Source: Glycine soja (lineage: Eukaryota; Streptophyta; Magnoliopsida; Fabales; Fabaceae). From it: 64,000 nucleotides of DNA. Both the position numbers and the translations under genes were made by a program. The notes below the pieces were generated by a model, which made no database searches, had not been told where the DNA came from, and saw nothing but the letters and a program-made list of their open reading frames with translations. This document shows, piece after piece, positions 1-12,200 of this stretch. The stretch spans positions 6,464,731-6,528,730 of the forward strand of contig NC_041008.1 of NCBI RefSeq assembly GCF_004193775.1, read 5' to 3'. Position 1 is the stretch's first letter. Each line of letters starts with the position of its first letter.

Positions 1-118
1 AAAGAAAAATAATCCCCCCTTCCCTTCCCTCTCCTTTTTTTTTTCTTTTTTAATATTACCTCTACGTTTATATTATTATTATTAGATTAAATCACACTTA
101 CTTTTTCTAAAATTAAAG
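1..118. other. AT-rich flank, nothing seen
   Basis: Pyrimidine-rich then AT-rich sequence with homopolymer T runs. I see no coding potential or conserved motif. Confidence 0.6.
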
Positions 119-580
119 AAATTACACATGTTTTTTTTTTATAAAACCTACATATGTCTTTCATGATATTTAAGAAAATTATATATGTTTCCTATTTATT
201 TTTAAACTTACATAAATTTTTTAAATGTTGTTTAAATATTTGACAATAACAAGTCATGTGTATTGATAATTTTAATTAAAAAAACTAAAATATATATTTT
301 TTTTTGTTCCCATAAATATCATTCATATTTTTTAGAATGAAAAACATATTTTAATCTTTTTTAATTAAAATTGTCAATATACATGATTTGTTATTATCAA
401 ATTCTTAGAAGACATTTAAAAAGTTTGTGTAGGTTTTAAAAATAGAAAAAAATGTTTATAATTTTCTTAAATTTCAGAAAGATATATATAATTTCATTAA
501 AGCTCAAACTCAAAGGAAACCGTTTTTCTAAAGGAAAAGAGACCTAAACAATTTTCTTAATTAAAAGACATGTGTAATTT
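119..580. mobile_element. Foldback MITE-like inverted repeat upstream of the SKP1-like gene
   Basis: The two halves are imperfect inverted copies of each other. The left end (aaattacacatgt, from 119) is repeated inverted at the right end (acatgtgtaattt, to 580). Inner blocks also match in inverted order, for example the segment near 240-285 (gacaataacaagtcatgtgt) against the one near 370-400. A-rich loop DNA lies at about 290-345. No transposase is present. Long terminal inverted repeats without coding capacity are typical of MITEs or foldback elements. A target duplication is not clear (perhaps TTAA or 4 bp), so the superfamily is left open. Confidence 0.6.
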
Positions 581-603
581 AAGAGCCCCCCATCGAGCCC
601 GAA

Positions 604-639
604 GGCCCAAGGCTCCTTACTTATCATTAGGTATGGGCC
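604..639. promoter_or_regulatory. Two site II-type (TGGGCY) promoter motifs
   Basis: GGCCCA at 604-609 (TGGGCC on the minus strand) and TGGGCC at 634-639 lie about 150-250 bp before the likely first exon of the SKP1-like gene. TGGGCY (site II) elements are well known in promoters of proliferation and housekeeping genes in plants. The assignment rests on motif and position only. Confidence 0.4.
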
Positions 640-779
640 TTAACCTAACAAACCTAATCGGGTTCAGTCGTGAACGGCGTCGTTTACTTCCCCATCGTGC
701 TTATTCATCACATATTATTCACTTTGTCATTGACATCGACAACGATTCCAACTACAAACCACTAAAGTGAAAAATTTGT

Positions 780-2427
780 CAGTCACAAAAAATTTCTAAG
801 TTCCATTTTTCTCCTTCTCTTTGTTTCCCTTCGTTTTGTAACTCTGCAAATCCATTTCTCAGGTATGTATGGATTCATTCTTACATTTGATTTGAACGGT
901 TCATTCGTTTTTCATTCCCCTAAGTTCGTGTTGGAGAATTGTGGGTCATCTTCAAAATGTGATTTTCTCAATAAAAATCATGCTTGCACACTCTTATGTT
1001 GTTTTGTTGTTATTCCTTTAATTTATTTTGCTTACTTGTGAAATCTGTGTGATATTTTCGAGGTTGCAGAAGTGATAAAGTTAAACTCTTTTTCACTTCA
1101 TAAATGAGCATGGGAATGCGTATGACAGATTGGTACTATGGTGTGATAGGATGTCCTTCAACCAGAAAAAAAAAGTATTTGTTTCCCGATTTCCGTGGAA
1201 AAATAATGATAAAAAAACTCAATTTTTAGGTTAGTAAATTATTTTAAAAAAAATTGTAATAAAAAAGACAGTTGATTTGTCTGCTGATTTTTGACTTTTT
1301 CTTTCTTTCAGTTTTGGGTGTGAATTTAAAATAATATTAGTTGGATAATGCCAGCCAAGTAAGAATTAGAGCTAGTTTGGTACTTGTGAGTATCATCAGT
1401 GAAGTGGGGTTATTGTGAACTGTGAAGGTAAAGAAAAGCTTGTAATTTGAAATCTTACATTTGTTGAATTCTTAACGCAAGTAATAGCCATTTAGTTTTA
1501 AGTAGTTTGCTAGAGCTGTTCTGAGAAGTTAAAGCCTTACTTGAGAGGCTGCTTCTTGGCTATTGGTGCAAGATGCTGCATTGAACCTCGCTAATGTGTG
1601 GTAACTGTATATTAGATAATGCTGTTTGGTGTCGAAGTTCAATGTATGAATGCTTTTAGCATAATACTATGAATTTTCCTGCAATAATTCAGTTACAGAT
1701 AGGTGTAAATAGCTTTTAATTTAATTTAATATTTGTTTGGTTGTTTGAAACCACACCAATAAAAAGAGGGTTTTCATAGACCAGTTTTTGGCTGTAGGAG
1801 GTTGCTGCTGATGGTTCACTAATTAATGTCCGATTGTCCATAGAAATTAATACAGTAGGTTGATTTAAAGTAAAAAACAGACAACTTAGAAAATACTTCT
1901 TAGGAAGAATTACACAATTCTAGACTATTACAATTTACAAGTTTATGAATAAGGTATAGTGAACAAATATATTTTTGTATGCATTTGGTGTTGGCAAACT
2001 TTGATAAAATATGCTAATGCTTGTGTTTTGGTCATGCTTAATATTGGGGTAGTATATATTTGTCTGCTCTTCATTTCTATATTGTCATCTACTGCAGTTA
2101 TTGACTTCTTATCCTTAACTTTGCAGCTTTCTTTTTGAATTTGAGAGGTTCCAGATCATTCTTCATTCTGCTATTTGGCAAGGTCTCGCCTGTTTTACTT
2201 ACTGGTTGAAATATTGTGATAGAGGTTTGTGTAACACTGCAAATTCTCCCGTGGACCTTGTGCATTTGAGTAATGTTGCTCGAGTAACATCATCCTGAAG
2301 GCAGAAGTCCTTTGACAGGTGGACATATTAAGTGGTTGTTTGGATTTGAAGTTTAATTTTTTAAATCAGGAATTCCTTGCACCATAAAGAAACTTCCAGT
2401 ATCCCTGTATTTTCGAATTGTTGTCAG
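780..2427 (+). other. 5' UTR exon(s) and leader intron of the SKP1-like gene
   Basis: A pyrimidine-rich leader (about 800-862) ends in a good donor (CAG|gtatgt at 862/863). A matching acceptor with a pyrimidine tract (ttgcag, ending 2126) precedes sequence leading to the start codon at 2428. A long leader intron fits the lack of coding potential between 863 and 2126. The exact transcription start, and whether a second leader intron exists between 2127 and 2427, cannot be told from sequence alone. Confidence 0.5.
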
Positions 2428-5400
2428 ATGTCAGAAACTGACTTGGCAGTTATTAAACCTGAGGTATGCTACCTTTTTGTATAAGAGAATATATACTTTT
2501 TTCTTCAAACCATCTAGGCTGTGGCCCAATATTTCATTTGAGTTGTACTGCTTCCTTTTTTGCTTTTGGTAGTAACTGTTAACTTATTCCTTTGACCTTT
2601 ATTTATTAATTATGTATTCTCTTGTATACGGTTTGTTAATCTATTTCCAGTAATATTTAGTACATTATTGAAATTACTCTTTATTCAATAATTTCAATAG
2701 GTCTAGTGCCATTTTTTTCTCTACACAGTTGAATCCCAATACCCTCTCAAATATTGCATATGAAACTATGTGTTTATTTGGTGTGAATTGTGATTATGTG
2801 AATACAAACTGTTTTCGAGTGTTTGGTTTTAAATGAGTTGTTTTAGCATTGTAATGACTCTCTGGTTTAGTTTTCTCTTCAATCTCTTTGATGATGGAGA
2901 TTGGAGGGATTGTGGATTCAAAATTGACAGCGTGCACATGCGTGACCCATCAATTTAATAACAGGGAGTTTCAGGGGTGAATCTCTCTTTCTAGATATTC
3001 TTTTAAAACATTCGATATTCTTTTAAAGCCTTAGACTTGCATGTGGCTCATACAACTCTGTGCATTATCTTCTCCTTGAATCAGTGAATTAACTTAGTGT
3101 AGATGGGTAGTCTCTTTAATAGCTTTTGTATTCCAATTTTTCTATGATTGTTTTATGTTGTGTACTTGTCTTGTCTGGAATATCATAATTGTTATTCATT
3201 AATTTAATGCAATGAAATTCACCAAAAAAAAAATTAATGCTAGGAAACTTCCCTACCAGAGAATCAAGACCTTGCATTGGTTACTTTCTTACGTTGAAAC
3301 TGAAACTATTCTTTGTTTGTATTTTCAGATGATGAAGCCGTATGTATGGCTTCAGACTTCAGATGATTCAATCCAACAAGTGGAACAAGAAATTGCAATG
3401 TTTTCCCCACTGATATGTCAAGAAATAATACAAAAAGGCATGGGATCTTCCAAGAATTGTGCAATATGTCTTCCTCAACAAGTCAGTCCTGCCATGTTGA
3501 GCTTAATTCTCGACTATTGTCGTTTTCATCAAGTACCAGGCCGCTCAAACAAGGTTTGACTGCTTTTTTCCAATGCTCTTGTATTGTTATTATTTTCATA
3601 CTTGACAAGATGATCCAAGCCTGAACAATAAATGTGAAAGGTATTTGACTTGTGGACTATTCGTTTTATAGGAACGTAAATCTTATGATGAGAAATTTGT
3701 TAGGATAGACACGGAGAGGCTTTGTGAGTTGACATCTGCTGCAGACAGCCTTCAGTTAAAACCTTTGGTTGATCTTACCAGTCGTGCACTTGCTCGAATA
3801 ATTGAAGGGAAAACACCAGAGGAGATACGTGATATATTTCATTTGCCTGATGATCTTACAGAGGTGTCTGGTGCTTGTGAGAACTCTGTATGCCAATTAT
3901 ATCTTTTTGGATTTTCTATTTTCATTTCTCACGCATTCTTTTGATCCAGGAAGAAAAGTTGGAGCCCTTGAGAAATATAACTGCCGACCCAAGGATCAGA
4001 CTTTTGAACCGTTTGTATGCCAAAAAGAGAAAAGAACTAAAAGAGCGCGGAAGGTTAAAGGTACCACCAAATTGTTTCTTACTTTCATCTTCAGCACATT
4101 TTATATGTCACACTGTCAGTGTCAATTGTAGTCCATATTCCTTAATTAGGTATTTCTGATTGAACTTTTATTGATAAAAACTGTACAGATCAGTGTTGTC
4201 AGTGGTCTATTGCATATTTGCATTAACTTCCATAGTTTTATGGAAGATTGCATAGTGTCACCATTTTGGAAGCAGCGTAACAATGTTGGAGAAAATGTAA
4301 ATTTATTTTGGCAGAAGAGATTCATAAATATGAGGAGAAAATTTATGGTTTAAACTTTAAATAGATTTTTGGTTCTTATACTTCACCTTGATTTTGGTTT
4401 TGATCCCTATATTTTTAATAGTTTGGTTTTTGATCCTTAATTTTACAAGTTTAGGTTTTGATCCTTGTAGTTATATATCGTTTTGGGTTTGGCCGCACAA
4501 ATTTTTTGCCTCTTCTACCAAAGCTGTCAAACACGAGTAACTTCTAATCTGTTGCTTCTGTTTCAAAGATGCACCACCTACCATTGACAACACTGGTGCT
4601 GATGTGTTCTTGCTTCATTTTATATTTCTAAGTTGTAGATAAATTTTGACTTAAATAAGAATCAATCTGTTTGCATGTTTCAGAATGTTGAAGTTGAAGA
4701 AGAGCATGTGGATGAACGTTCTGTTGATGACCTTTTGTCTTTTATTAATGGAAATGATGGAGGTAAATTGAAAATATTAATCTTCCCTTTCTATGTATTC
4801 ACTTCATGTTTTTCTGTCTATAGATTGATCAAATGTGTACTTTTCTCATTCCTAATTGGTGAGGACTTTCTATTTAATGTTACTCGTTGGCCATAAGAAA
4901 TCCCTTCTGAACCATTAGATGAGCTGATGAATTGGCTTGGGCCATTATCCAATTGGGCAATAAGTTCCTTCATATTCACAATGTAATTCTGAATGCTAGG
5001 ATGCACAGATAACTGTCCACTATGCATGGTATGTAGGTAAAGATGATGACTTTCTAAATTTGAGAGATTAAGGGCAGCATTTTTAGATGATAAATTGTTG
5101 CTAGTCTCCAACAAAGTTTATAACAGCCAAGCTGAAGTAGTATAGGCAAGAAGAGTGCTAAAGTTTGTCTCCTTTTTTATACGACAAACATTTTGCCCCT
5201 CTTTAACAAAATTTCATGTAAATTGATATAAGAAATATTTAAACATGCCTGTAAAATTTGACTTCATAAGTTTATGAAACTGTTGTGAAATATTGTGAAT
5301 TGTAATGTTTTGAAATAATTTTAATTAGAAAAACAAATAAATAAAGATATTTACGAGCAGAATTGACTTAACTCTTTATATGTATAATTTTTTATTTTCT

Positions 5401-7608
5401 CGGTGCCAAATTTCATTAATGTTGTGACAGTGCACTTATTTTGTCACATCATTTAGAACAAGAGTTTTGATATGACTTTTGGGATGTGTAGCATTACTAA
5501 ATGCTTTTTGAAATATTTTTTTTGATGCTTTTAGAGAGGAATTGTCTGAGAGCTATAGTCCTTTTATATTTTTCTTCAGTTCCGCTTTTGAATTTCTTAC
5601 TGGAGGCGAAGAATTTTGTCGCAGATCCAAAGGGAGTTAAAACATCAAAGAATAAAAAGAAGAACCGGAGGAAAAAAGAGCAACAGAAGAACTCTTCTCT
5701 GAAGGAGGCATCTGAAATGAACAAAAAGGTGGTTTTAAAAGTTAAATCATTTGGCACTGTTCATTTTGAATGAACATGGCTATGGTCTTATCACCAAAAT
5801 GTTGAAGTGTTTATTGACTTTTTCTTCTTATAATAGGAGGTAAATGGCCATGATATCAGACATCAAAGTTCTGAAGCTGAGAGAATTAGCGAGACCTCAT
5901 ATTTACCCTATGCAGAAGATGACACATTTTCTCCTAAGGTTGAGTTTGATGATGGTGATATAGATGATGAGATTGATCCTGCTTTAAAGGAAAAAATTGA
6001 CAGGTGGAATTATTTTCTAACTCAATGCTTACTGTATTGTAATGTTTTTCAAATCTATTTTGTATAGCATAGTTGCTCTTGAAAGTCACTAGCTTTTTTT
6101 CTGATTATTAAGCCACATTGCTGAAGAGATCTTATATGGACTATTGCATATACAGAGGACAAGGCCCTGGAATGATTTGAACTCTTATATCTTTTTGGTT
6201 TTCAAGGAGTGGAACCTATGATTTCTGCACACTTGAGTTAAGCCTAGTGGCAATGTTCATGACTCTATTTACCTTCCATGTTTTTTTACCTTTTCATTTT
6301 AGGTAATCAAAGTTATCTCTTTGATATAAAGAGATGGTTGCATGGTAGTTACACTAGAGTGCTTTTAAGATGATGGTATGATGCACCCTAATATTTTATT
6401 TGGGTGGTACCTTTTGATGCAGGGAAGTGGAAGATTTTGCCCGCAGATTAAATTCTGACTGGCCAGAAAGAATGCAAGAACTTTTATCTTCAGGGCAAGA
6501 ACGGAAGACAATGCTTTTTACTACAGATGGTTTTCTAAGGCGACAAGCTTGTATGTTTTCGCCTTGTGTCACAGTATTTTTCCTTATCCATCATATGCTT
6601 TCTAACTGAACTTAAAAAATAATTTGTATTTTGTGATAAAAAATTTCTTTTCTTTTTCCTTTCTCCACTCTAGTTTCTTTTGGCATCTTCTGCATTTTTT
6701 TTGTTAGTGTTGGTGACATGAATTCAGTTTTATAGTTTCATTATTTTTTTCTTATTATATATATACTTGGTGATGAGGGTCAGCCCTGGTGCAGCGGTAA
6801 AGTTGTGCCTTGGGGACTTGTTGGTCATGGGTTCGAATCCGGAAACAGCCTCTTTGCATATGCAAGGGTAAGGCTGCGTACAACATCCCTCCCCCATACC
6901 TTCGCATAGCGAAGAGCCTCCGGGTAATTGGGTACGAAGTTTTTATATATATACTTGGTGATGCCTGTTAGTCTGTTAGCTAATCCTGCTGTGAAACGAT
7001 GATGTGCTATTATTGCCCGAGATTTTTCTGCTCACCTTATTTTTGTGAGTGCCATAATTTCTGACTGTTTTGTATTTATATGAATTGTGCTTGAATTCAT
7101 TCAGTGTTGGTGCATAGGGTCTTGCTTAGGGCTGGAAATGAGTCGAGTTGAGTCGAGCTCAGTTTAGCTCGACTTAGCTCGTTAATATTTAACAAGTTCA
7201 TTTTTTAGCTCAAGCTTAGCTCATTTGTTTCATGAATCAAATTCCGCAAGCTGATTATCGAATGAGTTTCAAATTATTTTTGAGTTGATTCAATTCATTG
7301 CCATCCCTAGTCTTGCTAATGAGTATCTGATGTACACTGATTAAGAAATCAATAAATAAAAAGCTTTTACTACAAATGATGTTAAGGATGCATTGATTAG
7401 TGATGACATTAAATGTTGCCATTTCTTATGAAAACTTTTCACTTTTGATTCTTTAATTAGTGTTGTTAAGTGTCCTTAGGGAACTACTTATCATTCTCCT
7501 TAGTAATAAAGCACTTTTAAAGATAGAAAATATGCTCCAAAATCGTTCCCATTTCAACTCTTGTAGTGTTATTCACAACTCACTAAATCTCTTTTTCCAT
7601 CTTCAGGA
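2428..7608 (+). CDS. SKP1-like protein, ASK20/ASK21 type
   Basis: Coding exons: 2428-2463, 3329-3553, 3672-3863, 3950-4060, 4684-4762, 5625-5728, 5837-6003, 6423-6550, with all phases compatible; about 347 aa. Exons 2-4 encode a SKP1 POZ-like fold and dimerisation region. The text around the PGRSNK and TPEEIRDIFHL motifs is that of SKP1 proteins, which bind CUL1 and F-box proteins in SCF ubiquitin ligases. Later exons add the long lysine-rich and acidic C-terminal extension that, from memory, marks ASK20/21 and separates them from the 160-aa core SKP1s. Exon 8 ends in phase 1 with T. The next good acceptor (ttcag at 7602-7606) brings GA, so TGA would form across the splice junction. The start at 2428 fits the family N-terminus, with a second MM at exon 2. 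The last junction is the weakest part of the model. Confidence 0.85.
4370..4480. repeat. Short degenerate tandem unit in intron 4
   Basis: Three spaced copies of a phrase like tttggtttttgatcc followed by an AT stretch occur in the intron between exons 4 and 5. The same phrase (ggttttgatccc) occurs in the Mutator-type MITE at 11811-12095, so this is probably one eroded arm of such an element. Confidence 0.4.
6776..6943 (+). mobile_element. tRNA-derived SINE (Au-SINE-like) with 20-bp target duplication
   Basis: A 168-bp insertion in the last intron of the SKP1-like gene. It has an RNA polymerase III internal promoter: a box-A-like stretch near 6786-6796 and a clear box B, GGTTCGAATCC, at 6830-6840. 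The body (cagcctctttgcatatgcaa, then gtacgaag) and the short T tail are as I remember for the Au SINE family of flowering plants. It is flanked by a perfect direct repeat, tatatatatacttggtgatg, at 6756-6775 and 6944-6963, the mark of L1-type target-primed insertion. It is not a tRNA gene, because no cloverleaf can be formed from the 3' part. Confidence 0.9.
7127..7309. mobile_element. hAT-type MITE with 8-bp target duplication
   Basis: The element begins TAGGGCTGGAAATGA and ends with the imperfect inverse CATTGCCATCCCTA. It is 183 bp, lacks coding capacity, and is flanked by the 8-bp direct repeat gtcttgct (7119-7126 and 7310-7317). TAGGG-type ends plus an 8-bp duplication are characteristic of hAT elements. 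It lies in the last intron or 3' part of the SKP1-like gene, 160 bp after the SINE. Confidence 0.8.
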
Positions 7609-9267
7609 CTGGACTTAGAATGGAATTATGGAAATGAATCCTTACCAGAGGCTTCAACAATTTTGAGAGATGCTGGCAAGAGCAAGAAAAGTTTTGCATG
7701 TCAGTTGTTTTTCTTTTTTTGCACTTCCGATGTTTTACTCTATTCTTTGCAGTTCATTTTTGGTGCGCAATTTTATTCTGGGGACTCTTGTACTCTTAGG
7801 TAAAAAAAAAAAAGCTCCTAGTTTGTATGCAATAGTATACCTTTATTTTTGTGCCTTTGTAATTTTGCATATTTATTTGTATTACATTGATTTTTTTTAT
7901 AGGACATTTGGTGTGGGGTAAGGATAGGATTAATCTTCACTGCTTCGCTAGTAAAATTCACTTAACATAACGCATGAAATTCGGTTTATTGAGTTTACTA
8001 TGTGATTTTCTTTTCTTTCTTTTTTTTTTCTTTTCAAAATGGTCATTGCAAGTGATGTCATATTCTCTTACCATTTCGTTTTTGATCTTTCTAATATTTA
8101 TAAAGAAAGAATTAAATGAACAAACATGTTTAATGTCTTGAAAATATAAAAAAAAATCAATACTTTTTATCCAATTAATAAGATATTTAAAGAAGATTCA
8201 CAATTATTGTTGTACCATGCAAATAATGGAATGTATAGGGACAAATATGAGTCCCTTCGAATTCCCTTTGGCCGAACATGCCCTTGGATATGTTTTTCTT
8301 GATTTAGTCAGAACTTCCCTGTACATGGCCCTCACTTTGAACTAGAAAAGTTAGTGGTGTTCATGATCCATTCCGTTTCACCTAATTTAATTTAGGTTGA
8401 AGTTGATTTTGACGGATTTGAATTTCAAAATTGGTTGATATAATTTTAGGGCAAATTAGAATTTTTTGTTTTCGGATAAAATTAGTATTATATATTTTTC
8501 TAAAACTTTTTAAAACTATTATCTCTTAACAATAATTTTAGGAATCTTAAATTTTTAAACTACATATTCATTGAATCTAGAAATGTTAGGAATCTTAAAA
8601 TAAATTACTTAATGTAATACTTAAGCCTAATGGATTAGTTTTTTGAGTCAGACTTTCCTCATATGCCATACGACATTGACAAATCCATGTCTTTCCTCTC
8701 AATCTCGAAATATTTAAGGAAACTGATAACATGAAAAATCTTGTAGAAATTAAAATTTAGCTAACTTCATGTTCAAATTTCATACAAGTATACTACAATA
8801 ATAACAGTAGTTAATAATAATAATACAAACACAAGTTATGGCTATATATAGTAAACAGCAGCTTCTCAGTGTTAGCAGCCTTTCAACAGTCCTTCCTTGT
8901 ATGATTGGAGTTTCCTAAGCATGCCACTTTGCTTCTTGGCATTTACTTGGTAAAGACATGGTTTTTGATCAAACTCTCCTTGATGCAAAGCCATCATCAA
9001 CCAGGAAATTGATTCTTCATCTTCTATCTCACAAAAAATAAGGTTACAATACACAGATTGGTGAATCCCGTGGAATATCAGAACAATTGGGTGATATATC
9101 TCTCATGTCTTAGCTGCTGATTTAACTTTTAAGTCTATGCTGTCATACCATTTGGCTGAAATTCTGTTACAACAAAGTTACAAATGTTACATAATGTCCT
9201 AAGAGACCCTATCACTCTTCTATAAACTAATACTTGGGAGGGTACAAATCTGCTGCTGAAGTGCCCA
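7609..9267. other. Spacer between convergent genes, with both 3' UTRs
   Basis: This contains the 3' end of the SKP1-like transcript (from 7609) and, from the right, the 3' UTR of the minus-strand protease gene (9267 downward, probably several hundred bp). The middle is AT-rich with poly-T runs near 8010-8030. A minus-strand open stretch at 8872-9054 codes for 60 residues that I do not recognise. I see no splice site or start context for it and treat it as unsupported. Confidence 0.5.
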
Positions 9268-12200
9268 TCAATGGTGGCTGTCAATTGATTGGTTATCCTC
9301 TTGGATATGAGGACAATGCCTTTCTGGTTCCCCTCTTGTCCATAAAATCTTGAGCTCCCCTCTCTTTTTTCCCAATGACAAAAAGGTGCCTGCATTTATG
9401 ATTCCAGAATAAGGTTTGCAGCAAAAGGACCAGATTTTGTCATGCTGTACCTAAATGTCTACTATGTCAGTCCTTGGGCTGGTAGCCCAACATCAAAGTT
9501 TTACCCAAGCAATGTCAGCTGTACATGGACCGATCAATATTATTACAGTCTGTCAAAATGATTTTAAGCAAAATGATTTTAATGCTTTGCCCCACATATA
9601 TGAAATTTTGTACTACATACAAAAAGTTTATATTTGCTGTAAACTGTCTAACATGTTTAAGCAGAGGCCCCAATAGGTGTATTTTTGTGAACGGAGGGAA
9701 GTATGAACTGTGAAGATTACATACCAGGCACCAGCATGCCATCTTGTGTTTGTAAATTAGATTTAACTGAGTCTGATAAATTATACTTACCTAGTGTAAA
9801 TGGGACTATATAAAGCAAAGCTGGCTGACCATGCCCATCCATCAAGTTCAAAGCCACATATGTGATGAGGAGACCTACAGATCAAAATTCAAGGAATGAT
9901 GTAAAGGACAAAGCCCAGTCACTTCGACATTTGAAGATAGGAATATAGGAAAGAAGCAAGCTAACAGATTTGCAGTGGGGTTCTTATTTCTTAATGAGTT
10001 AATGTTGTTAAAGTGATGTACCATTGGTTCCTTATTAATGCGAAACAGTAAATTGAAAACATATTAGATTGCAGTACTGCATACATTAAAATAGAGATAA
10101 ACACCTTCTTTAAACCCTTGCTACCATCCAAAGACACCACTAACATGTTAAGTTGACACACTTAAAAGTTAAAGTGTGCAGCAATATTAAGCCACTTTCC
10201 TAGAGTTGCCCTACTTAAATTATTAGAATATTATTGGAGTAGCCAAGCATATAATATTTGTGGAATCTCACATAACAGTTAACAGGTCCAAAGATTTAAA
10301 CATTTCATCATGAAAATTATCCTAGAACAAACATTTCATACCTAAACCATAGGCAGACATTGCCCACAAGAAGTATCCAGCCCGAAGGTTCTTCTTTGCC
10401 AACCAATCATACCTGTAAAGTTAGTTATGAATAGAGTAAGTTCATTAACTGTTAACATGATAAAAGAGCATTACTTATCCATCTATTTAAAACATTTTAC
10501 AAGGAAATAATGTGGTCAAGTATTCTATCACCAAAAAAATCAGTAATGCAAGGAAGATGAGTAGGAGAGGATGTATTATGACTTCCAATTCTACCTTAGT
10601 GAAAATGCCACTATAAGTCCTGGTAAGATTATGTCCCCAAATCCGATGATACTGTAACCACCCCAAGGATCAAACAGACGTGGTATCTTGAGAAGCATGG
10701 GGATACCATCTTCTCCACTCTTATCACCTCGAGCTACCTGTATGGAGAATAATAATTTTAACAGGAAAACAGCATCATGTATGAGGCCAAAATCAAGCTT
10801 TGTGAAGAATGGTAGAGACGGGGGATTGTTCTTTAAAACACTCACCACTATCATCACACTCTCATGGAACCACCGTTTAGAGACAAACACCCAGAAGATG
10901 TCATATAGGAAGGCACAACTGAGAAGAACAGTTCCAACCTGATTCAGAGAAAATGTTATATGTCAGTCAGTAGGTGTTTTTGTTCATAATAAAAGTTCAG
11001 TAGTATCCAGCAAAGCTATCTCTTCAACGATCTGTCAGTTTAACTATTATATAAATGCCCCATGTGTGACTCCTATTCTTAAATTCAAGAGTATCACAAA
11101 CAAGTAAATGAGGGCATAGTGCCTTTGACGAGTTTTTTCAAAAACCAAAGACTGAGAAAAAAACAACTATAAATCATTAATTACCTTGAGATTTGGTATG
11201 CGAACAATCTGAAGAACTGTAATTATCAATGTGATACCCTAAATGACAGGAGGCAGAAAAAGAAAAGTAAGCATGTTAAATAAATAGTAATCTGGCTCTT
11301 GATTTCTTGGAAGTTTTATACTATAAACGCTTACAATCTTAAATAAGGAGTATTAATAATAATAACTAGTAAGAAATCCTTAAAGGCAGAAGTTTAATTT
11401 ATATTCAAAACTACATTAAAAGGGAACAAGTATTATTAAGAGAAATAGATTTTTTAAGTGACAAGAGAGGAAAAACATTGACATGAAGCAGAAAAATAAT
11501 AATCATGGGAAAGGAAACTAATAGCAGGTATATTAACGGGCCGAGAACAATCTATGACCATGTTTCATTTTGATGATTAGTTACAGCCAAATTTCTTATA
11601 TAAAGCAGATATTAGGAATTTGATTTTGTTCTTCAAAACGTTTCCATTGATCAATAGCAAAAGAATGCCCTCTTTGATACTTACTTCATGATTCTACACT
11701 AGCAGATAGTGTTAATGCAATAAATAATTGGTTATTGGATCTGTATGATATGTAAACCAAACCAAAACATTTGAAAACACAAATGTGGTATCTTACAGTC
11801 ATTGTTTTAAGGGAAAAAAGTTTTTTTAGTCCCCATATTTTCAGCCAAACTTGGTTTTGATCCCTCTACTTTCAAATTGGTGAATTTAATCCTCCAACTT
11901 TTGAAAATATGTGAATTTAGTCCCTCCTTGTGTTTAAACTTAACATTTAGTGGCAGTTGTTGACCGCTACAAAGTTGAAAGAGGGACTAAATTCACATAT
12001 TTTCTTAAGTTGAAGGACTAAATTCATCAATTTTAAAGTAAAGGGAACAAAACCAAGTTTGACTGAAAGTACAGGGACCAAAACTCATTTTTCCCTTATT
12101 TTAATTACAACCAGAGGAAGAGTATCAGATTCCACGCTAGTTTAAGAACATTTTCAGTTTTAAATCAGTTATGTTTGAATGTTGGAAAGCAAAATCTAAG

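Noticed and set aside
570..770. Open frame of 66 codons in the promoter of the SKP1-like gene
   Set aside because: It overlaps promoter motifs and the end of the foldback element, with no domain or splice context; most likely chance.
6781..6850. Possible tRNA gene (box B GGTTCGAATCC)
   Set aside because: No cloverleaf can be formed, and the sequence continues as a SINE body with target duplications on both sides.
7670..7921. Open frame after the last SKP1-like exon
   Set aside because: It is mostly hydrophobic low-complexity translation of T-rich DNA, with no homology seen.
8872..9054. 60-residue minus-strand frame downstream of the protease gene
   Set aside because: Composition is gene-like, but there is no acceptor, no start context and no recognised family. 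It lies in the probable 3' UTR region.
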